From the NCBI RefSeq assembly GCF_019795295.1, contig NZ_JAIMCG010000008.1:168364-232363 (forward strand): DNA of 64,000 bases, given 5' to 3'. The stretch is from Cupriavidus sp. AU9028 (GTDB taxonomy: Bacteria > Pseudomonadota > Gammaproteobacteria > Burkholderiales > Burkholderiaceae). Of this stretch, positions 1 through 9,143 are shown in pieces (the stretch's first letter is position 1; every line of letters starts with the position of its first letter). The position numbers were made by a program, and so were the translations under genes. Under the pieces are notes generated by a model that saw only the letters and a program-made list of their open reading frames with translations, made no database searches and was not told the origin of the DNA.

Positions 1-201
1 CTGCAGGGCGATCTGTTCGGCGGTGGCGCCGGGCCAGTACGCCTGCACCACCATGACGCGAAAGGTGAACGGCGGGTCCTCGTCCTGGCCGAGCTGGAAG
101 AACGCCAGCAGCCCGCCCAGCAGCAGCACCACCAGCAGATATCGGGTCAGCGGCTGGTGCTCCAGGGCCCAGCGCGACAGATTGAAACGCGAATGCTCCA
201 T
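1..201 (-). CDS. RND efflux transporter permease, N-terminal part (partial)
   Basis: The first 67 codons of an AcrB/MexB-like inner-membrane RND permease run off the window edge. The protein opens with a short cytoplasmic stretch and a hydrophobic helix (about residues 21-36, rich in L and V). Then follow the QDEDPPFTFR and PGATAEQI motifs typical of heavy-metal/hydrophobe RND pumps. The ATG lies 18 bp after the adaptor gene's stop, so the two form an operon, with the adaptor bridging this pump to an outer-membrane channel. Substrate cannot be judged from this fragment. Confidence 0.85.
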   Translation of the reverse strand, partial: MEHSRFNLSRWALEHQPLTRYLLVVLLLGGLLAFFQLGQDEDPPFTFRVMVVQAYWPGATAEQIALQ

Positions 202-219
202 GGGCGCCCCTGGACCTCG

Positions 220-1326
220 TCAGCCGCGCGCAGCGGAAGCCGCCGGGGCCTGCAGCGGCCGGACCTTTTGTCCGGGCTTGAGCAGATGCACGCCCGCGGT
301 AACGATGGTCTGGCCCGGGCGCAGGCCGCTCGTCACTGCCATGTCGTTGCCCAGCGGCTCGCCCAGCTTTACCTCGACGGGCTGCACGGTACCGCTGGCG
401 CCTTCGTAGACCCACACCAGGTTGCGGCCGCCCTGTTGCAGCAAGGCGGTCAGCGGGACCCGCACGCCCTGCTGCTGGCCGGGCCGCTGGAAGGTAACCG
501 CGGCGGTCATGCCGAACTTGAGCTCGGCCGGCGCCTCCGGCAGCGAGATGCGCGCGGCGTAGGTGCGGGTGACCGGATCGGCCGCGGCGGCAATCTCGCG
601 CACCCGCCCCGCCATCACTCGCTCGGGGCTGGCCCAGGTGCGGACGGTGACATCGCGCACGCTGCGCAGCCAGTCCACCTGATCCTCGGGCAGGCCGATC
701 GCGACTTCCTTCTCCGCCGTCTGTGCCACGCGCACGACCGGTTGCCCCGCGCTGACCACCTGGCCCACTTCGGCCTCGATGGCGGTGACCACGCCATCGG
801 CATCGGCCTGCAACACCGCGTACTGGGTCTGGTTGCGCTGCTCGCGCAGCGCGGCCTCGGCCTGCCGCAGGCGGGCGGCGGCGGCCTCGAGATTCGACTC
901 TCGCCGGTTGTGCTCCGCGGCGCTGATGAAGCCCTTGTGATACAGGTCCGTGTAACGCCGCAGGTCGGCTGCAGCCAGATCCCGATCGGTACGAGCAGCC
1001 TCGTACTGTGCCCTTGCCCCGGTCTCCGCCAGCGCCAGGTCGGCGGGGTCCAGCCTGGCGAGCGGCTGGCCGCGGCGCACCGGCGCGCCGGCATCGACCA
1101 GGCGCGCGGCGATCTTCCCGCCCACACGGAAGCCCAGGCGCGATTCGATGCGCGGGCGGATCTCGCCAGAATATTCATAGGCCGCCGCTCCGGCCGCCGC
1201 TTGCAGCTGCATCAGCCGGACCGGCCGCACCACGTCGACCTGTTCAGGTTCGCGCCCGCATCCGGCCAGCAGCATCGCGGCGAGCAGCAGCATGAGGGCG
1301 AACGGCGCACGCGGCCAGGTCAGCAT
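220..1326 (-). CDS. Efflux RND transporter periplasmic adaptor (HlyD/AcrA family lipoprotein)
   Basis: This 368-residue membrane-fusion protein links an inner-membrane RND pump to an outer-membrane channel. I chose the ATG at 1326 because it gives a lipoprotein signal peptide (hydrophobic run ALMLLLAAMLLAGC) whose lipobox LAGC ends near residue 22. An in-frame upstream extension has no such logic. A barrel-sandwich half (GFRVGGKIAARLVDAG, RGQPLARLD), an alpha-helical hairpin (about residues 100-150) and the second lipoyl half (ADADGVVTAIEAEVGQVV) follow in the usual order. The RND permease gene follows 18 bp downstream. Two GGTCAGTAA repeats at 1588-1611 may be the operator. It could serve drugs, solvents or aromatics; the substrate is unknown. 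Confidence 0.85.
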   Translation of the reverse strand: MLTWPRAPFALMLLLAAMLLAGCGREPEQVDVVRPVRLMQLQAAAGAAAYEYSGEIRPRIESRLGFRVGGKIAARLVDAGAPVRRGQPLARLDPADLALAETGARAQYEAARTDRDLAAADLRRYTDLYHKGFISAAEHNRRESNLEAAAARLRQAEAALREQRNQTQYAVLQADADGVVTAIEAEVGQVVSAGQPVVRVAQTAEKEVAIGLPEDQVDWLRSVRDVTVRTWASPERVMAGRVREIAAAADPVTRTYAARISLPEAPAELKFGMTAAVTFQRPGQQQGVRVPLTALLQQGGRNLVWVYEGASGTVQPVEVKLGEPLGNDMAVTSGLRPGQTIVTAGVHLLKPGQKVRPLQAPAASAARG

Positions 1327-1587
1327 GGGACGCGGGGACAGGAAGGACGCAGGACGAAGGGCGGGAAACGCGCCGGCCGGCACGTCGGGCCTGGAGAGAG
1401 GCACTGGCATCGGGTGATCGAGATCGGGTCCACAACAGCCCGCGGCAGCGAACAAGGCGGGCAGCCTAACAGCCTGGAATCGGGGTTGCGCCAGCCTGCA
1501 GCGCCATGCCGGGTCGACTGGTCGCGCTCGCCTCGGGCAGCGCAACCGGGCGACTCCCCTCCTCAAGGAGGGAATAAATAACCCGCG

Positions 1588-1611
1588 GGTCAGTAACCCG
1601 ACGGTCAGTAA
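1588..1611. promoter_or_regulatory. Tandem GGTCAGTAA repeat, possible repressor operator
   Basis: Two identical 9-mers, GGTCAGTAA at 1588-1596 and 1603-1611, are spaced 15 bp apart in the gap between the efflux operon (minus) and hpnC (plus). A perfect 10-bp palindrome ACCCGCGGGT (1581-1590) sits at the edge. On the minus strand the repeats read TTACTGACC, a motif of the kind bound by TetR-family efflux repressors; that link is inference. The rest of the 387-bp gap holds only a short GC hairpin at 1557-1572. Confidence 0.4.
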
Positions 1612-1713
1612 TATATCCACGCATCATGAGTGCGTCAAACACGACGCGACGGGCGGCAGAAACGCGGCGTCAAACGGTGCTGGCCGGGAGGCGAGCATGG
1701 TTTAATCCGGCCC

Positions 1714-2604
1714 ATGCCAGCCCACCCTTCCCGCCCCGGCGCCACGCTCGATGCCGATGCACCGGTCACGCACTATGAGAACTTTCCTGTCGCCAGCCTG
1801 TTGCTGCCGGCAAGGTTGCGACGGCCGGTGGCGGTGATCTATCACTTTGCACGCACCGCCGACGATATTGCCGACGAGGGGGACGCGGCGCCCCCGGAAA
1901 GATTGGCGGCACTGGACGCGCTGGAGCAGGGATTGCACCGCATTGCTGCCGGCGCCGACCCCGGCGTGCCGTTGCTGCAGGCGCTGCAACGTGTGGTGGG
2001 CGACCATGCGCTGCCCCTCGCGCCCTTTCATTGCCTGCTGCAGGCGTTCCGCCAGGACGTGCTGTTCCGCCCCCATCCCGACTGGGACAGCCTGCTCGAC
2101 TATTCGAGCCGCTCGGCCAACCCGGTGGGTCATCTGATGCTGCATCTGTACGGCACGGCCACCCCGGAACGCATCCTGCTGGCGGACCGCATCTGCACCG
2201 GACTGCAACTGGTCAACTTCTGGCAGGACGTGGCGATCGACCATGCACGGGGCCGCGTCTATCTCCCGGCCGACATGATGGCCAGGCACGGCGTCACCGA
2301 GGCGCAACTGGGCGAAGAACGGTGCGACGGGCGCTGGCGGGCCCTGCTGGCAGACCTCGTAAGCCGCACAAGGGCAATGCTACAATCCGGCGCTTCGCTC
2401 GCGCTGACGCTGCCCGCCGGACTGGAGCCACGTATCGGCTGGGAACTGCGCCTGGTAGTGCAAGGCGGTCTGCGCATCCTCGAACGGATCGAGGCGGCCG
2501 GCTACGACGTGTTCCGGCGCCGCCCGACGCTCGGTGCCGCCGACTGGGCGCTGCTGCTCTGGCGCGCCGCACGCATGCGCAAGCCGAACGAGCCCGATCA
2601 TTGA
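1714..2604 (+). CDS. hpnC: Squalene synthase HpnC (hydroxysqualene synthase)
   Basis: This 296-residue trans-isoprenyl diphosphate synthase of the squalene/phytoene synthase family converts presqualene diphosphate to hydroxysqualene in the three-enzyme HpnCDE route from farnesyl diphosphate to squalene. The two aspartate-rich motifs are visible: FARTADDIADEGD (D50, D51, D54) and WQDVAIDHARGRVYLP (D172, D176). The ATG at 1714 is preferred over an in-frame start 84 bp upstream because the extra residues are Arg-rich and unlike the family. hpnD and hpnE follow with almost no gap, so the three form an operon supplying squalene for hopanoids. HpnC rather than HpnD is assigned from gene order and sequence feel. 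Confidence 0.9.
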   Translation: MPAHPSRPGATLDADAPVTHYENFPVASLLLPARLRRPVAVIYHFARTADDIADEGDAAPPERLAALDALEQGLHRIAAGADPGVPLLQALQRVVGDHALPLAPFHCLLQAFRQDVLFRPHPDWDSLLDYSSRSANPVGHLMLHLYGTATPERILLADRICTGLQLVNFWQDVAIDHARGRVYLPADMMARHGVTEAQLGEERCDGRWRALLADLVSRTRAMLQSGASLALTLPAGLEPRIGWELRLVVQGGLRILERIEAAGYDVFRRRPTLGAADWALLLWRAARMRKPNEPDH

Positions 2605-2629
2605 GCCCCACCTCTCTCGCGAGACCGGC

Positions 2630-3466
2630 GTGACGCCCGACCAGTATTGCCAGGAGAAAGCCGCGCAAAGCGGCTCCAGCTTCTACTACAGTTTCCTGTT
2701 CCTGCCGCCCGAGCGCCGCCGCGCCATCACCGCGCTGTATGCCTGGTGCCGCGAGGTGGACGACGTGGCCGACGAGAATCATGACCTCGCCCTCGCGCAA
2801 CAGCAGTTGCTGTGGTGGCGGGCCGAACTGCAACGCCTGTTCGCCGGCGATCCCACCCATCCCACCACACGCGCGCTGCAGCCGCATCTGGCTCCCTGCG
2901 GTTTGACGCTGCCGATGCTGGCCGAAGTGCTGGACGGCATGGAGATGGACCTGACGCAGACGCGCTATCTGGACGAGATCGCGCTGGACCGCTACTGCCA
3001 TTGCGTGGCCGGCGTGGTCGGCACCATGAGCGCGCGCATCTTCGGCTACCGCAATCCGGCCACGCTGGAATTCGCCGAGAAGCTCGGCCGCTCGCTGCAA
3101 CTGGTCAACATCGTGCGGGACGTCGGCGAGGATGCCCGGCGCGGGCGCATCTACCTGCCGGTCAACGTATTGCAGCGCTTCCAGGTTCCGGCCGCCGACA
3201 TCCTGCAGGGCCGGCACTCGGAGCGCTTCGTCGCCCTGATGCAATACCAGGCCGAACGGGCGCGCACGCTCTATCGGGAAGCGCTGGCCGTGCTGCCGCC
3301 CGAGGACCGCCGTGCGCAGCGGGCCGGCCTGGTGATGGGCGCGATCTACCAGACGCTGCTCGACGAGGTCGAAGCGAGCGATTTCCAGGTCTTGAATCAG
3401 CGCATCTCGCTGACGCCGCTGCGCAAGCTGTGGATCGCATGGAAGACGTGGATGCGCAACGGTTAG
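2630..3466 (+). CDS. hpnD: Presqualene diphosphate synthase HpnD
   Basis: HpnD condenses two farnesyl diphosphates to presqualene diphosphate, the first step of the HpnCDE squalene route. The 278-residue product carries both diphosphate-Mg motifs of the family: REVDDVADENHD (about residues 41-52) and NIVRDVGEDARRGRIYLP. The GTG at 2630 is chosen because it opens directly on the conserved N-terminus (VTPDQYCQEKAAQSG); the in-frame ATG at 2534 would overlap hpnC by 71 bp and add non-conserved residues. The 3' end overlaps hpnE by 28 bp, so hpnE is probably translated by coupling. Confidence 0.9.
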   Translation: MTPDQYCQEKAAQSGSSFYYSFLFLPPERRRAITALYAWCREVDDVADENHDLALAQQQLLWWRAELQRLFAGDPTHPTTRALQPHLAPCGLTLPMLAEVLDGMEMDLTQTRYLDEIALDRYCHCVAGVVGTMSARIFGYRNPATLEFAEKLGRSLQLVNIVRDVGEDARRGRIYLPVNVLQRFQVPAADILQGRHSERFVALMQYQAERARTLYREALAVLPPEDRRAQRAGLVMGAIYQTLLDEVEASDFQVLNQRISLTPLRKLWIAWKTWMRNG

Positions 3467-4872
3467 CGCCGTTGCCCGACAGCGACGTCGCGATCGTCGG
3501 CGGGGGCTGGGCCGGCATGGCCGCGGCGCTCGAACTGGCCCAGGCAGGCCACCGCGTGCAGGTGTTCGAGGCCGGGCCGGTGCTCGGCGGCCGGGCCCGC
3601 CGCGTGGCCCTCACCCATGCCGATATGGCGGGGCCCCTGGACAACGGCCAGCATCTGCTGCTGGGCGCCTACCGGCACACCCTGGCGCTGATGCGCCGCG
3701 CCGGGATCGATCCGGAGCGCGCGCTGGTGCGCTTGCCGCTGCAACTGTGCTACCCGGATGGCTGGAATCTGTGCGCGCCGCGTCTGCCGGCGCCATGGCA
3801 TCTGCTCGGCCTCGCCCTGCGGGCGCAAGGTCCGACGCTGGCCGAACGCCTCGGCCTCGCGCGTCAGCTGCTGCCCTTGCGACGCGCATCGAACAAGCAC
3901 CAGGGACAACCGCACGACACCGTGAGCCAGTGGCTCGATGCTTGGCCAGCAGAGGCCGCGGGCCCTGGCCAGGGAGAAGACTCGCTCTGGCGCAGGCTCT
4001 GGGAGCCGCTGTGCGTGGCGGCAATGAACACGCCGGCCAATGAAGCCGACGCGGCGGTGTTCCGCCGGGTCCTGGCCGACGCGCTGTTCGGGCAGGACGG
4101 CGACAGCGACATGCTGATTCCCGCGCGGGATCTCAGTGCGCTGTTTCCTGAAGCCGCGGCGGAGGTCGTCCGCCGCGCGGGCGGCGCCGTCAGCACCGGC
4201 AGCGCCGTGCGCGGCTTCGCGGCCAGCGCCGACGGGTGGTCCATCGATACCGCACGCGGCCGTCATCGCAGCCGCGCTTTGGTCGTCGCCACGGCCCCAC
4301 AGCAGGCGGCGCGTCTGCTGGCGGCGACCGGCCTTGCGGGCACCCAGGCCGCGGCGGCCATGCTCGCGGACTGGCGCTACGCGCCCATCGTCACGGTCCA
4401 TGTGAACGTTGGCGGGCTGCGGCTGCCGCGTCCGTTCCTGGCGCTCTCCACGGGCGACGACCTGGGCCAGTTCGTGTTCGATCGCGCGGCACTGGCCCAG
4501 ATCGCACCGGGCTGCGACAATGTATGGTCCGTCGTCATCAGCGCCGCCGACGATGCGGTCACGCTGGCGCAGGACGAACTGGCGCGGCGCGTCCGCGACC
4601 AGCTCGCGCGTCAGCTCCGGACCTGCGTGCCCGACGCCGGCACGCTGCGCGCGGACCGTGGCCACTTCGTCGTCGCCGAGAAGCGCGCGACCTTCCGCTG
4701 CGTGCCCGGCCTGCCGCGTCCGCACAACAACATCGGCGTGGCCGGTCTTGCGCTGGCGGGCGACTATACCGCCGGACCCTATCCCGCCACCATCGAGGCG
4801 GCGATGCGCAGCGGCAGCGCCGCCGCCAGGCTGCTGACCGACGCGGCGCCGGCGCGCGGACGACATTCCTGA
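3439..4872 (+). CDS. hpnE: Hydroxysqualene dehydroxylase HpnE
   Basis: This 477-residue FAD-dependent amine-oxidase/phytoene-desaturase-like enzyme reduces hydroxysqualene to squalene, completing the HpnCDE path. The N-terminus has the dinucleotide-binding fold VAIVGGGWAGMAAALELAQ followed by VFEAGPVLGGRARR. The C-terminus has a second FAD contact, GLALAGDYTAGPYPATIEAA. The ATG at 3439 lies inside the end of hpnD in another frame. This is the first in-frame start before the FAD motif. The squalene-hopene cyclase that would use the product is not in the window. Confidence 0.9.
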   Translation: MEDVDAQRLAPLPDSDVAIVGGGWAGMAAALELAQAGHRVQVFEAGPVLGGRARRVALTHADMAGPLDNGQHLLLGAYRHTLALMRRAGIDPERALVRLPLQLCYPDGWNLCAPRLPAPWHLLGLALRAQGPTLAERLGLARQLLPLRRASNKHQGQPHDTVSQWLDAWPAEAAGPGQGEDSLWRRLWEPLCVAAMNTPANEADAAVFRRVLADALFGQDGDSDMLIPARDLSALFPEAAAEVVRRAGGAVSTGSAVRGFAASADGWSIDTARGRHRSRALVVATAPQQAARLLAATGLAGTQAAAAMLADWRYAPIVTVHVNVGGLRLPRPFLALSTGDDLGQFVFDRAALAQIAPGCDNVWSVVISAADDAVTLAQDELARRVRDQLARQLRTCVPDAGTLRADRGHFVVAEKRATFRCVPGLPRPHNNIGVAGLALAGDYTAGPYPATIEAAMRSGSAAARLLTDAAPARGRHS

Positions 4873-4903
4873 TTCCTCCTTCACCCGAACCAACCCCTGC
4901 CAG

Positions 4904-6190
4904 ATGCAAACCAGTCCGACTTCCTCCCTTGGCCAGACCATTCTCGATCACGCCGCATCGCTCGCCCGCTTCTCCGACATGGAGGGCGGCCTGACCTGCG
5001 CCTTCCTGACGCCGGCGCACCGGGCCGCCGCGGCCGAGCTGGCCCAACGGATGAGGGACGCCGGCATGCAGGTTCGCGTCGACGCGATCGGCAACGTGAT
5101 TGGCCGCTATGCCGCCGCGGGCGACGCGCCGCTCGACCCCAAGGGCCAGCCGCGCGTCCTGATGACCGGCTCGCATTTCGACACCGTGCGCAATGGCGGC
5201 CGCTACGACGGGCGGCTTGGCATCCTGCTGCCGATCGCGGTGGTTGCCGAGCTGAACCGTGCCGGCGTGCGCCTGCCCTACCATCTGGACGTGGTGGCCT
5301 TCGCCGAGGAGGAAGGGCTGCGCTTCAAGACCAGCTTCCTGGCCAGCAGCGTGCTGGCCGGGCGCTTCAACCCGGACCTGCTGGCGCGCACCGACGCCGA
5401 CGGCGTGACGCTGGCACAGGCACTGGCCGATGCGAAACTGGCGGGCGGCGGCGAGCTTGCCGCACTGCAGGCGGCGGCGGTCGACCCGGCTACCCTGCTC
5501 GGCTTCGTCGAAGTGCATATCGAGCAGGGACCGGTGCTGCTGCACCACGAGCTGCCGCTTGGCATCGTTACCCAGATTGCTGGCAGCAGCCGCTTCCAGG
5601 TACGGGTGACAGGACTGGCGAGCCATGCCGGCACCACACCGATGACGATGCGCAAGGACGCCGCGGCGGCGGCGGCTGAAATGGTGCTGCTGGTCGAATC
5701 GCGCTGCGGGCAGGCGCCGACGCTGGTGGGCACGGTCGGTCAGTTCACCGTGCCGGACGGCTCCAGCAACGTGATCCCGGCCGCCTGCCACTTTTCGATG
5801 GATATCCGCGCCGGCGACGATGCGCTGCGCGAGGCCGCCATCGCCGATATCGTGGCGGGCATCGAGGCGATCGCGCAGCGGCGCGGCGTGCGCGCCGAGG
5901 TGGAACGGGTGCCGCCGGTCAACAACGCGCCTTGCGCGAGCTGGCTGCGCGATCAGTTCGCCGCGGTGCTGACCAAGCGCGGGCTGCCCGCGTTCGAGTT
6001 GCCCTCGGGCGCCGGCCACGACGCGATGATGATGCATCGGATCACCGATGTCGCGATGCTGTTCGTCCGCTGCGGCAACGGCGGCATCAGCCACAATCCG
6101 CTGGAGACCATCACGGCGGAAGATGCGCAACTGGCGGCGGAAGTGTTCGTCGACTTCTTGCGGCACTTCCGCCCGAAGCAGGAGGACTGA
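4904..6190 (+). CDS. Zn-dependent M20 amidohydrolase (N-carbamoyl amino acid hydrolase / allantoate amidohydrolase family)
   Basis: The product has 428 residues, the normal length for this metallopeptidase-like family, which removes carbamoyl groups from allantoate, ureidopropionate or N-carbamoyl-L-amino acids. Metal-binding motifs are present: GSHFDT (H91), GGRYDG (D102) and FAEEEG (E136/E137). A further dimerisation-domain motif, SHAGTTPM, and a C-terminal GAGHDAM also fit. It starts 31 bp after hpnE but has no obvious functional tie to it. Family members cannot be told apart by eye, so no symbol is given. Confidence 0.85.
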   Translation: MQTSPTSSLGQTILDHAASLARFSDMEGGLTCAFLTPAHRAAAAELAQRMRDAGMQVRVDAIGNVIGRYAAAGDAPLDPKGQPRVLMTGSHFDTVRNGGRYDGRLGILLPIAVVAELNRAGVRLPYHLDVVAFAEEEGLRFKTSFLASSVLAGRFNPDLLARTDADGVTLAQALADAKLAGGGELAALQAAAVDPATLLGFVEVHIEQGPVLLHHELPLGIVTQIAGSSRFQVRVTGLASHAGTTPMTMRKDAAAAAAEMVLLVESRCGQAPTLVGTVGQFTVPDGSSNVIPAACHFSMDIRAGDDALREAAIADIVAGIEAIAQRRGVRAEVERVPPVNNAPCASWLRDQFAAVLTKRGLPAFELPSGAGHDAMMMHRITDVAMLFVRCGNGGISHNPLETITAEDAQLAAEVFVDFLRHFRPKQED

Positions 6191-6232
6191 GGGACCGCGA
6201 GAAAGGCAGGCCGGGTGGTCGGGACCGGCAGC

Positions 6233-6607
6233 CTAGCCGCCGTGGTACATTTCCCGGCCAAGCTCGTACAGGCTCTGGCGCAGCCGGCGGCGCTCCTCGG
6301 CCGACAGGCCGCCGCGTTGCGACCGGCCGGCGTCCCGCTCGGCGCGATAGCGCAGGGCGCGGGCCCGCGCCTCGCGCTGCGTAGCGGCACGCTTGGGCAC
6401 GACCCGGTCGCGCTCCTGGCGGGCGACGCCATCAGGGGCGCGCCCCGTCCGTCCGTGCCCCTGCATCAGCGCGCTGACACCGGGCGACTGCGCCCAGGCC
6501 ACTCCGTGGCAGCACAGCAGGAAAAGAACGCCGGCGATGCGGCGTTTCGCACGGCCGAAACGATGGGGAGACTGCCGGTCGGTATTCGGTTTCATCGATA
6601 ATGTCAT
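6233..6607 (-). CDS. Small Arg-rich exported protein, unknown function
   Basis: The 124-residue product is not recognised. The ATG at 6607 is preceded by GAGGACGGGC, a usable ribosome site; an alternative ATG lies 12 bp downstream at 6595. An N-terminal basic stretch (HRFGRAKRR) leads to a hydrophobic core (IAGVLFLLCCHGVAWAQ), giving a likely signal peptide cut after AWA. The mature part is strongly basic and helical, ending LSAEERRRLRQSLYELGREMYHGG-like, which resembles other small periplasmic Arg/Glu-rich proteins of Burkholderiales. It converges with the hydrolase gene and diverges from the OmpR-type regulator. Confidence 0.6.
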   Translation of the reverse strand: MTLSMKPNTDRQSPHRFGRAKRRIAGVLFLLCCHGVAWAQSPGVSALMQGHGRTGRAPDGVARQERDRVVPKRAATQREARARALRYRAERDAGRSQRGGLSAEERRRLRQSLYELGREMYHGG

Positions 6608-6774
6608 GCCCGTCCTCGCACGGACGCGCCCTCGGAACGACCAGGGTGCGCCTGCCGTGACGCAGGCGCAGTGTAATCGCACCTGACAACGCGGCCTGGG
6701 CGCGAGCGCAGTAACCGTTGTAACCTTTTGTTAAGCCGTTTCGCCCCCCTTCGGGACTCGTTAAGATTAGCGCC

Positions 6775-7497
6775 ATGGAAAATACCAGCCACAAGATTCT
6801 CGTCGTGGACGACGACCCTCGTCTGCGCGACCTGCTGCGCCGCTATCTGGGCGAGCAGGGTTTCACCGTGCTGGTGGCGGAGAACGCCACCGCCATGAAC
6901 AAGCTCTGGCTGCGCGAACGCTTCGACCTGCTGGTGCTCGACCTGATGATGCCCGGGGAAGACGGGTTGTCGATCTGCCGGCGGTTGCGCGGTGCCAACG
7001 ACCAGACCCCGATCATCATGCTGACGGCCAAGGGCGAGGATGTGGACCGCATCGTCGGCCTGGAGATGGGCGCCGACGATTACCTGCCCAAGCCGTTCAA
7101 TCCGCGCGAGCTGATCGCGCGGATCCACGCCGTGCTGCGCCGCAAGGGCCCGGCCGAAGTGCCGGGCGCGCCGTCGGAAACGCCGGAGACCTTTGCCTTC
7201 GGCGACTTCGTGCTGAACCTGGCGACCCGTACGCTGAGCAAGAACGACGAGGAAATCACCCTGACCACCGGCGAGTTCTCGGTGCTGAAGGTGTTCGCCC
7301 GCCATCCCCGCCAGCCGCTGTCGCGCGAGAAGCTGATGGAAATGGCGCGGGGACGCGAGTACGAAGTATTCGACCGCAGTCTGGACGTGCAGATCTCGCG
7401 GCTGCGCAAGCTGATCGAGCCCGATCCGAGCAACCCCCGCTTTATCCAGACCGTCTGGGGCCTGGGTTACGTGTTCATCCCGGACGGCGTCAAGTAA
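6775..7497 (+). CDS. ompR: OmpR-family response regulator
   Basis: The product has 240 residues. The receiver domain (about 1-125) shows the acidic pocket DDDP (D12-D14), phosphoacceptor D56 in LVLDLMMPG, and the KP signature in YLPKPFNPRE. A winged-helix DNA-binding domain fills residues 135-240 (LTTGEFSVLKVFARHP, SRLRKLIEPDPSNPRFIQTVWGLGYVF). It is followed 15 bp later by an EnvZ-like kinase, forming the usual pair. Sequence resembles E. coli OmpR, but the signal sensed and the targets in this genus are not evident from the window. Confidence 0.9.
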   Translation: MENTSHKILVVDDDPRLRDLLRRYLGEQGFTVLVAENATAMNKLWLRERFDLLVLDLMMPGEDGLSICRRLRGANDQTPIIMLTAKGEDVDRIVGLEMGADDYLPKPFNPRELIARIHAVLRRKGPAEVPGAPSETPETFAFGDFVLNLATRTLSKNDEEITLTTGEFSVLKVFARHPRQPLSREKLMEMARGREYEVFDRSLDVQISRLRKLIEPDPSNPRFIQTVWGLGYVFIPDGVK

Positions 7498-7512
7498 GGC
7501 ACGGCGGTCGAG

Positions 7513-8862
7513 GTGCCGACACGTATCAAGCGCACAGCCACGCGCTTCTTCGGTTCGCTGTTCTGGCGAACCTTCATGCTGATCGCGCTGTTGCTGGCCA
7601 TCTCGCTGGGCATCTGGTTTCAGAGCTACCGGCTGTTCGAACGCGCCCCGCGTGCCCAGCAGATCGCCATGCAGGTGGTCAGCGTGGTCAAGCTGACGCG
7701 CGCCGCCCTGCTTTACTCGGACCCCGCCCGGCGCCGCTTCCTGCTGCTCGACCTGGTGCAGAATGAAGGCATCAAGGTCTATCCGCGCGAGCGGGACGAC
7801 GACTTCACCACGCCCACCGCCAATCCCTTCCTGACCCAGCTGGTGCAGCAGGAGATCCGCGAGCGGTTGGGCGGCGATACGGTGATCGCCACCACGGTCA
7901 ACGATATCCCGGGCGTCTGGGTCAGCTTCGAGATCGAGGGGGACGACTACTGGGTGGCGATCAGCCCCGAGCGCTTCGAACGGGTGCCGGGCCTGCAATG
8001 GCTGTGGTGGACGGTGGCCGCGGTGCTGCTGTCGATCTTCGGCGCGGCCTTCATCACCGCGCGGGTCAACCGGCCGCTGAAGCGGCTCGCGGACGCGGCC
8101 CGCGCCATCGGCGCCGGCGGCGCACCGCCGCCGCTACCCGAGCACGGCGCCAGCGAGGTGGCGCAGGCCAATCACAGCTTCAACCAGATGGTGCGCGACC
8201 TGCGCCAGGTGGACGATGACCGGCTGGTGATGCTGGCGGGGATCTCGCACGACCTGCGCACGCCGCTGACCCGGCTGCGGCTGGAAACGGAGATGTCCCC
8301 GGTGGACGACTGCACGCGCGAGGCGATGATCACCGACATCGAGCAGATGGACGCGATCATCGGGCAGTTCCTCAACTACGCGCGCCCCACCCAGGACAGC
8401 AGCGAACCGGTCGACCTGACCGCCGTGGTCAAGGACGCGGTGAACGTCTATGCCGCCCACGACGACGTGCGCATCGACGTGCGCGCCAACGGGCCGGTAC
8501 TGGCGCTCGCCAACCGGATGGAAGTGCGGCGGATCCTGGACAATCTGGTGGAGAACGCCAGGCGCTACGCCAAGAATCCGGAAACCGGCATTGCCCAGGT
8601 CGAGATCACCACGCGCTGCCATGACCGCGAGTCGGTGCTGGTGGTGGCCGACCGCGGCGCCGGGGTACCCGAATCGCAGTTGCCGTTGCTGACCCGTCCC
8701 TTCTACCGGCTCGATGCGGCCCGCAGCGAAGCGAAGGGCGCGGGGCTTGGCATGTCGATCGTCAACCGGATCATGCAGCGCAACGGCGGCCGTCTGCTGC
8801 TGACGAACCGGCCGCCGCCCGGCAGTGGCCTGATCGTCAGCGCATGCTTCAGAAAGGCATGA
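7513..8862 (+). CDS. envZ: EnvZ-like sensor histidine kinase
   Basis: This 449-residue inner-membrane kinase has transmembrane helices at about 19-37 and 164-184 enclosing a periplasmic sensor of roughly 125 residues. A HAMP segment (about 184-235), the H-box LAGISHDLRTPLTRL (H246), N-box RRILDNLVENARRYA and glycine-rich ATP-lid motifs VADRGAGVPE and GAGLGMSIVNR follow in order. The start is GTG at 7513, the first codon after the ompR stop in this frame; there is no strong ribosome site, so coupling to ompR is likely. It phosphorylates the upstream OmpR-type regulator. Confidence 0.9.
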   Translation: MPTRIKRTATRFFGSLFWRTFMLIALLLAISLGIWFQSYRLFERAPRAQQIAMQVVSVVKLTRAALLYSDPARRRFLLLDLVQNEGIKVYPRERDDDFTTPTANPFLTQLVQQEIRERLGGDTVIATTVNDIPGVWVSFEIEGDDYWVAISPERFERVPGLQWLWWTVAAVLLSIFGAAFITARVNRPLKRLADAARAIGAGGAPPPLPEHGASEVAQANHSFNQMVRDLRQVDDDRLVMLAGISHDLRTPLTRLRLETEMSPVDDCTREAMITDIEQMDAIIGQFLNYARPTQDSSEPVDLTAVVKDAVNVYAAHDDVRIDVRANGPVLALANRMEVRRILDNLVENARRYAKNPETGIAQVEITTRCHDRESVLVVADRGAGVPESQLPLLTRPFYRLDAARSEAKGAGLGMSIVNRIMQRNGGRLLLTNRPPPGSGLIVSACFRKA

Positions 8863-9143
8863 CCCTGCGCCTCGCAGAACTATCCTGCCATCGCACGGTC
8901 ATCGTTTGAAAGCACGCTTGCCGTCGGTGAAGACCTGCCGCTCTCCCCGGCTCTCTCCACTCGAAGGCCAGAGGGGGGAAGCGTCTCTGCCGGCCCACCA
9001 CTGCCCCCTATCGCCCTCTTTGAGATTTTCAATTAGCCCTTGGCGAGAGGATGCTGCATACTCCCCTTTCGTTGGGCTGGCGGCCATTGTCCGCAATTGG
9101 CCGGCCAGCGCAGGCATTTGTTCAACCGTATCAGGAGAAGTCC

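Noticed and set aside
1557-1572. GC hairpin CCCTCCT/AGGAGGG as a terminator
   Set aside because: Loop of two to four bases and no T run on either strand, so not counted as a terminator.
8863-9143. OxyR site or repeat copy before ahpC
   Set aside because: A weak CTCTCCCC block and some A/T-rich sequence exist, but no convincing OxyR pattern or promoter.
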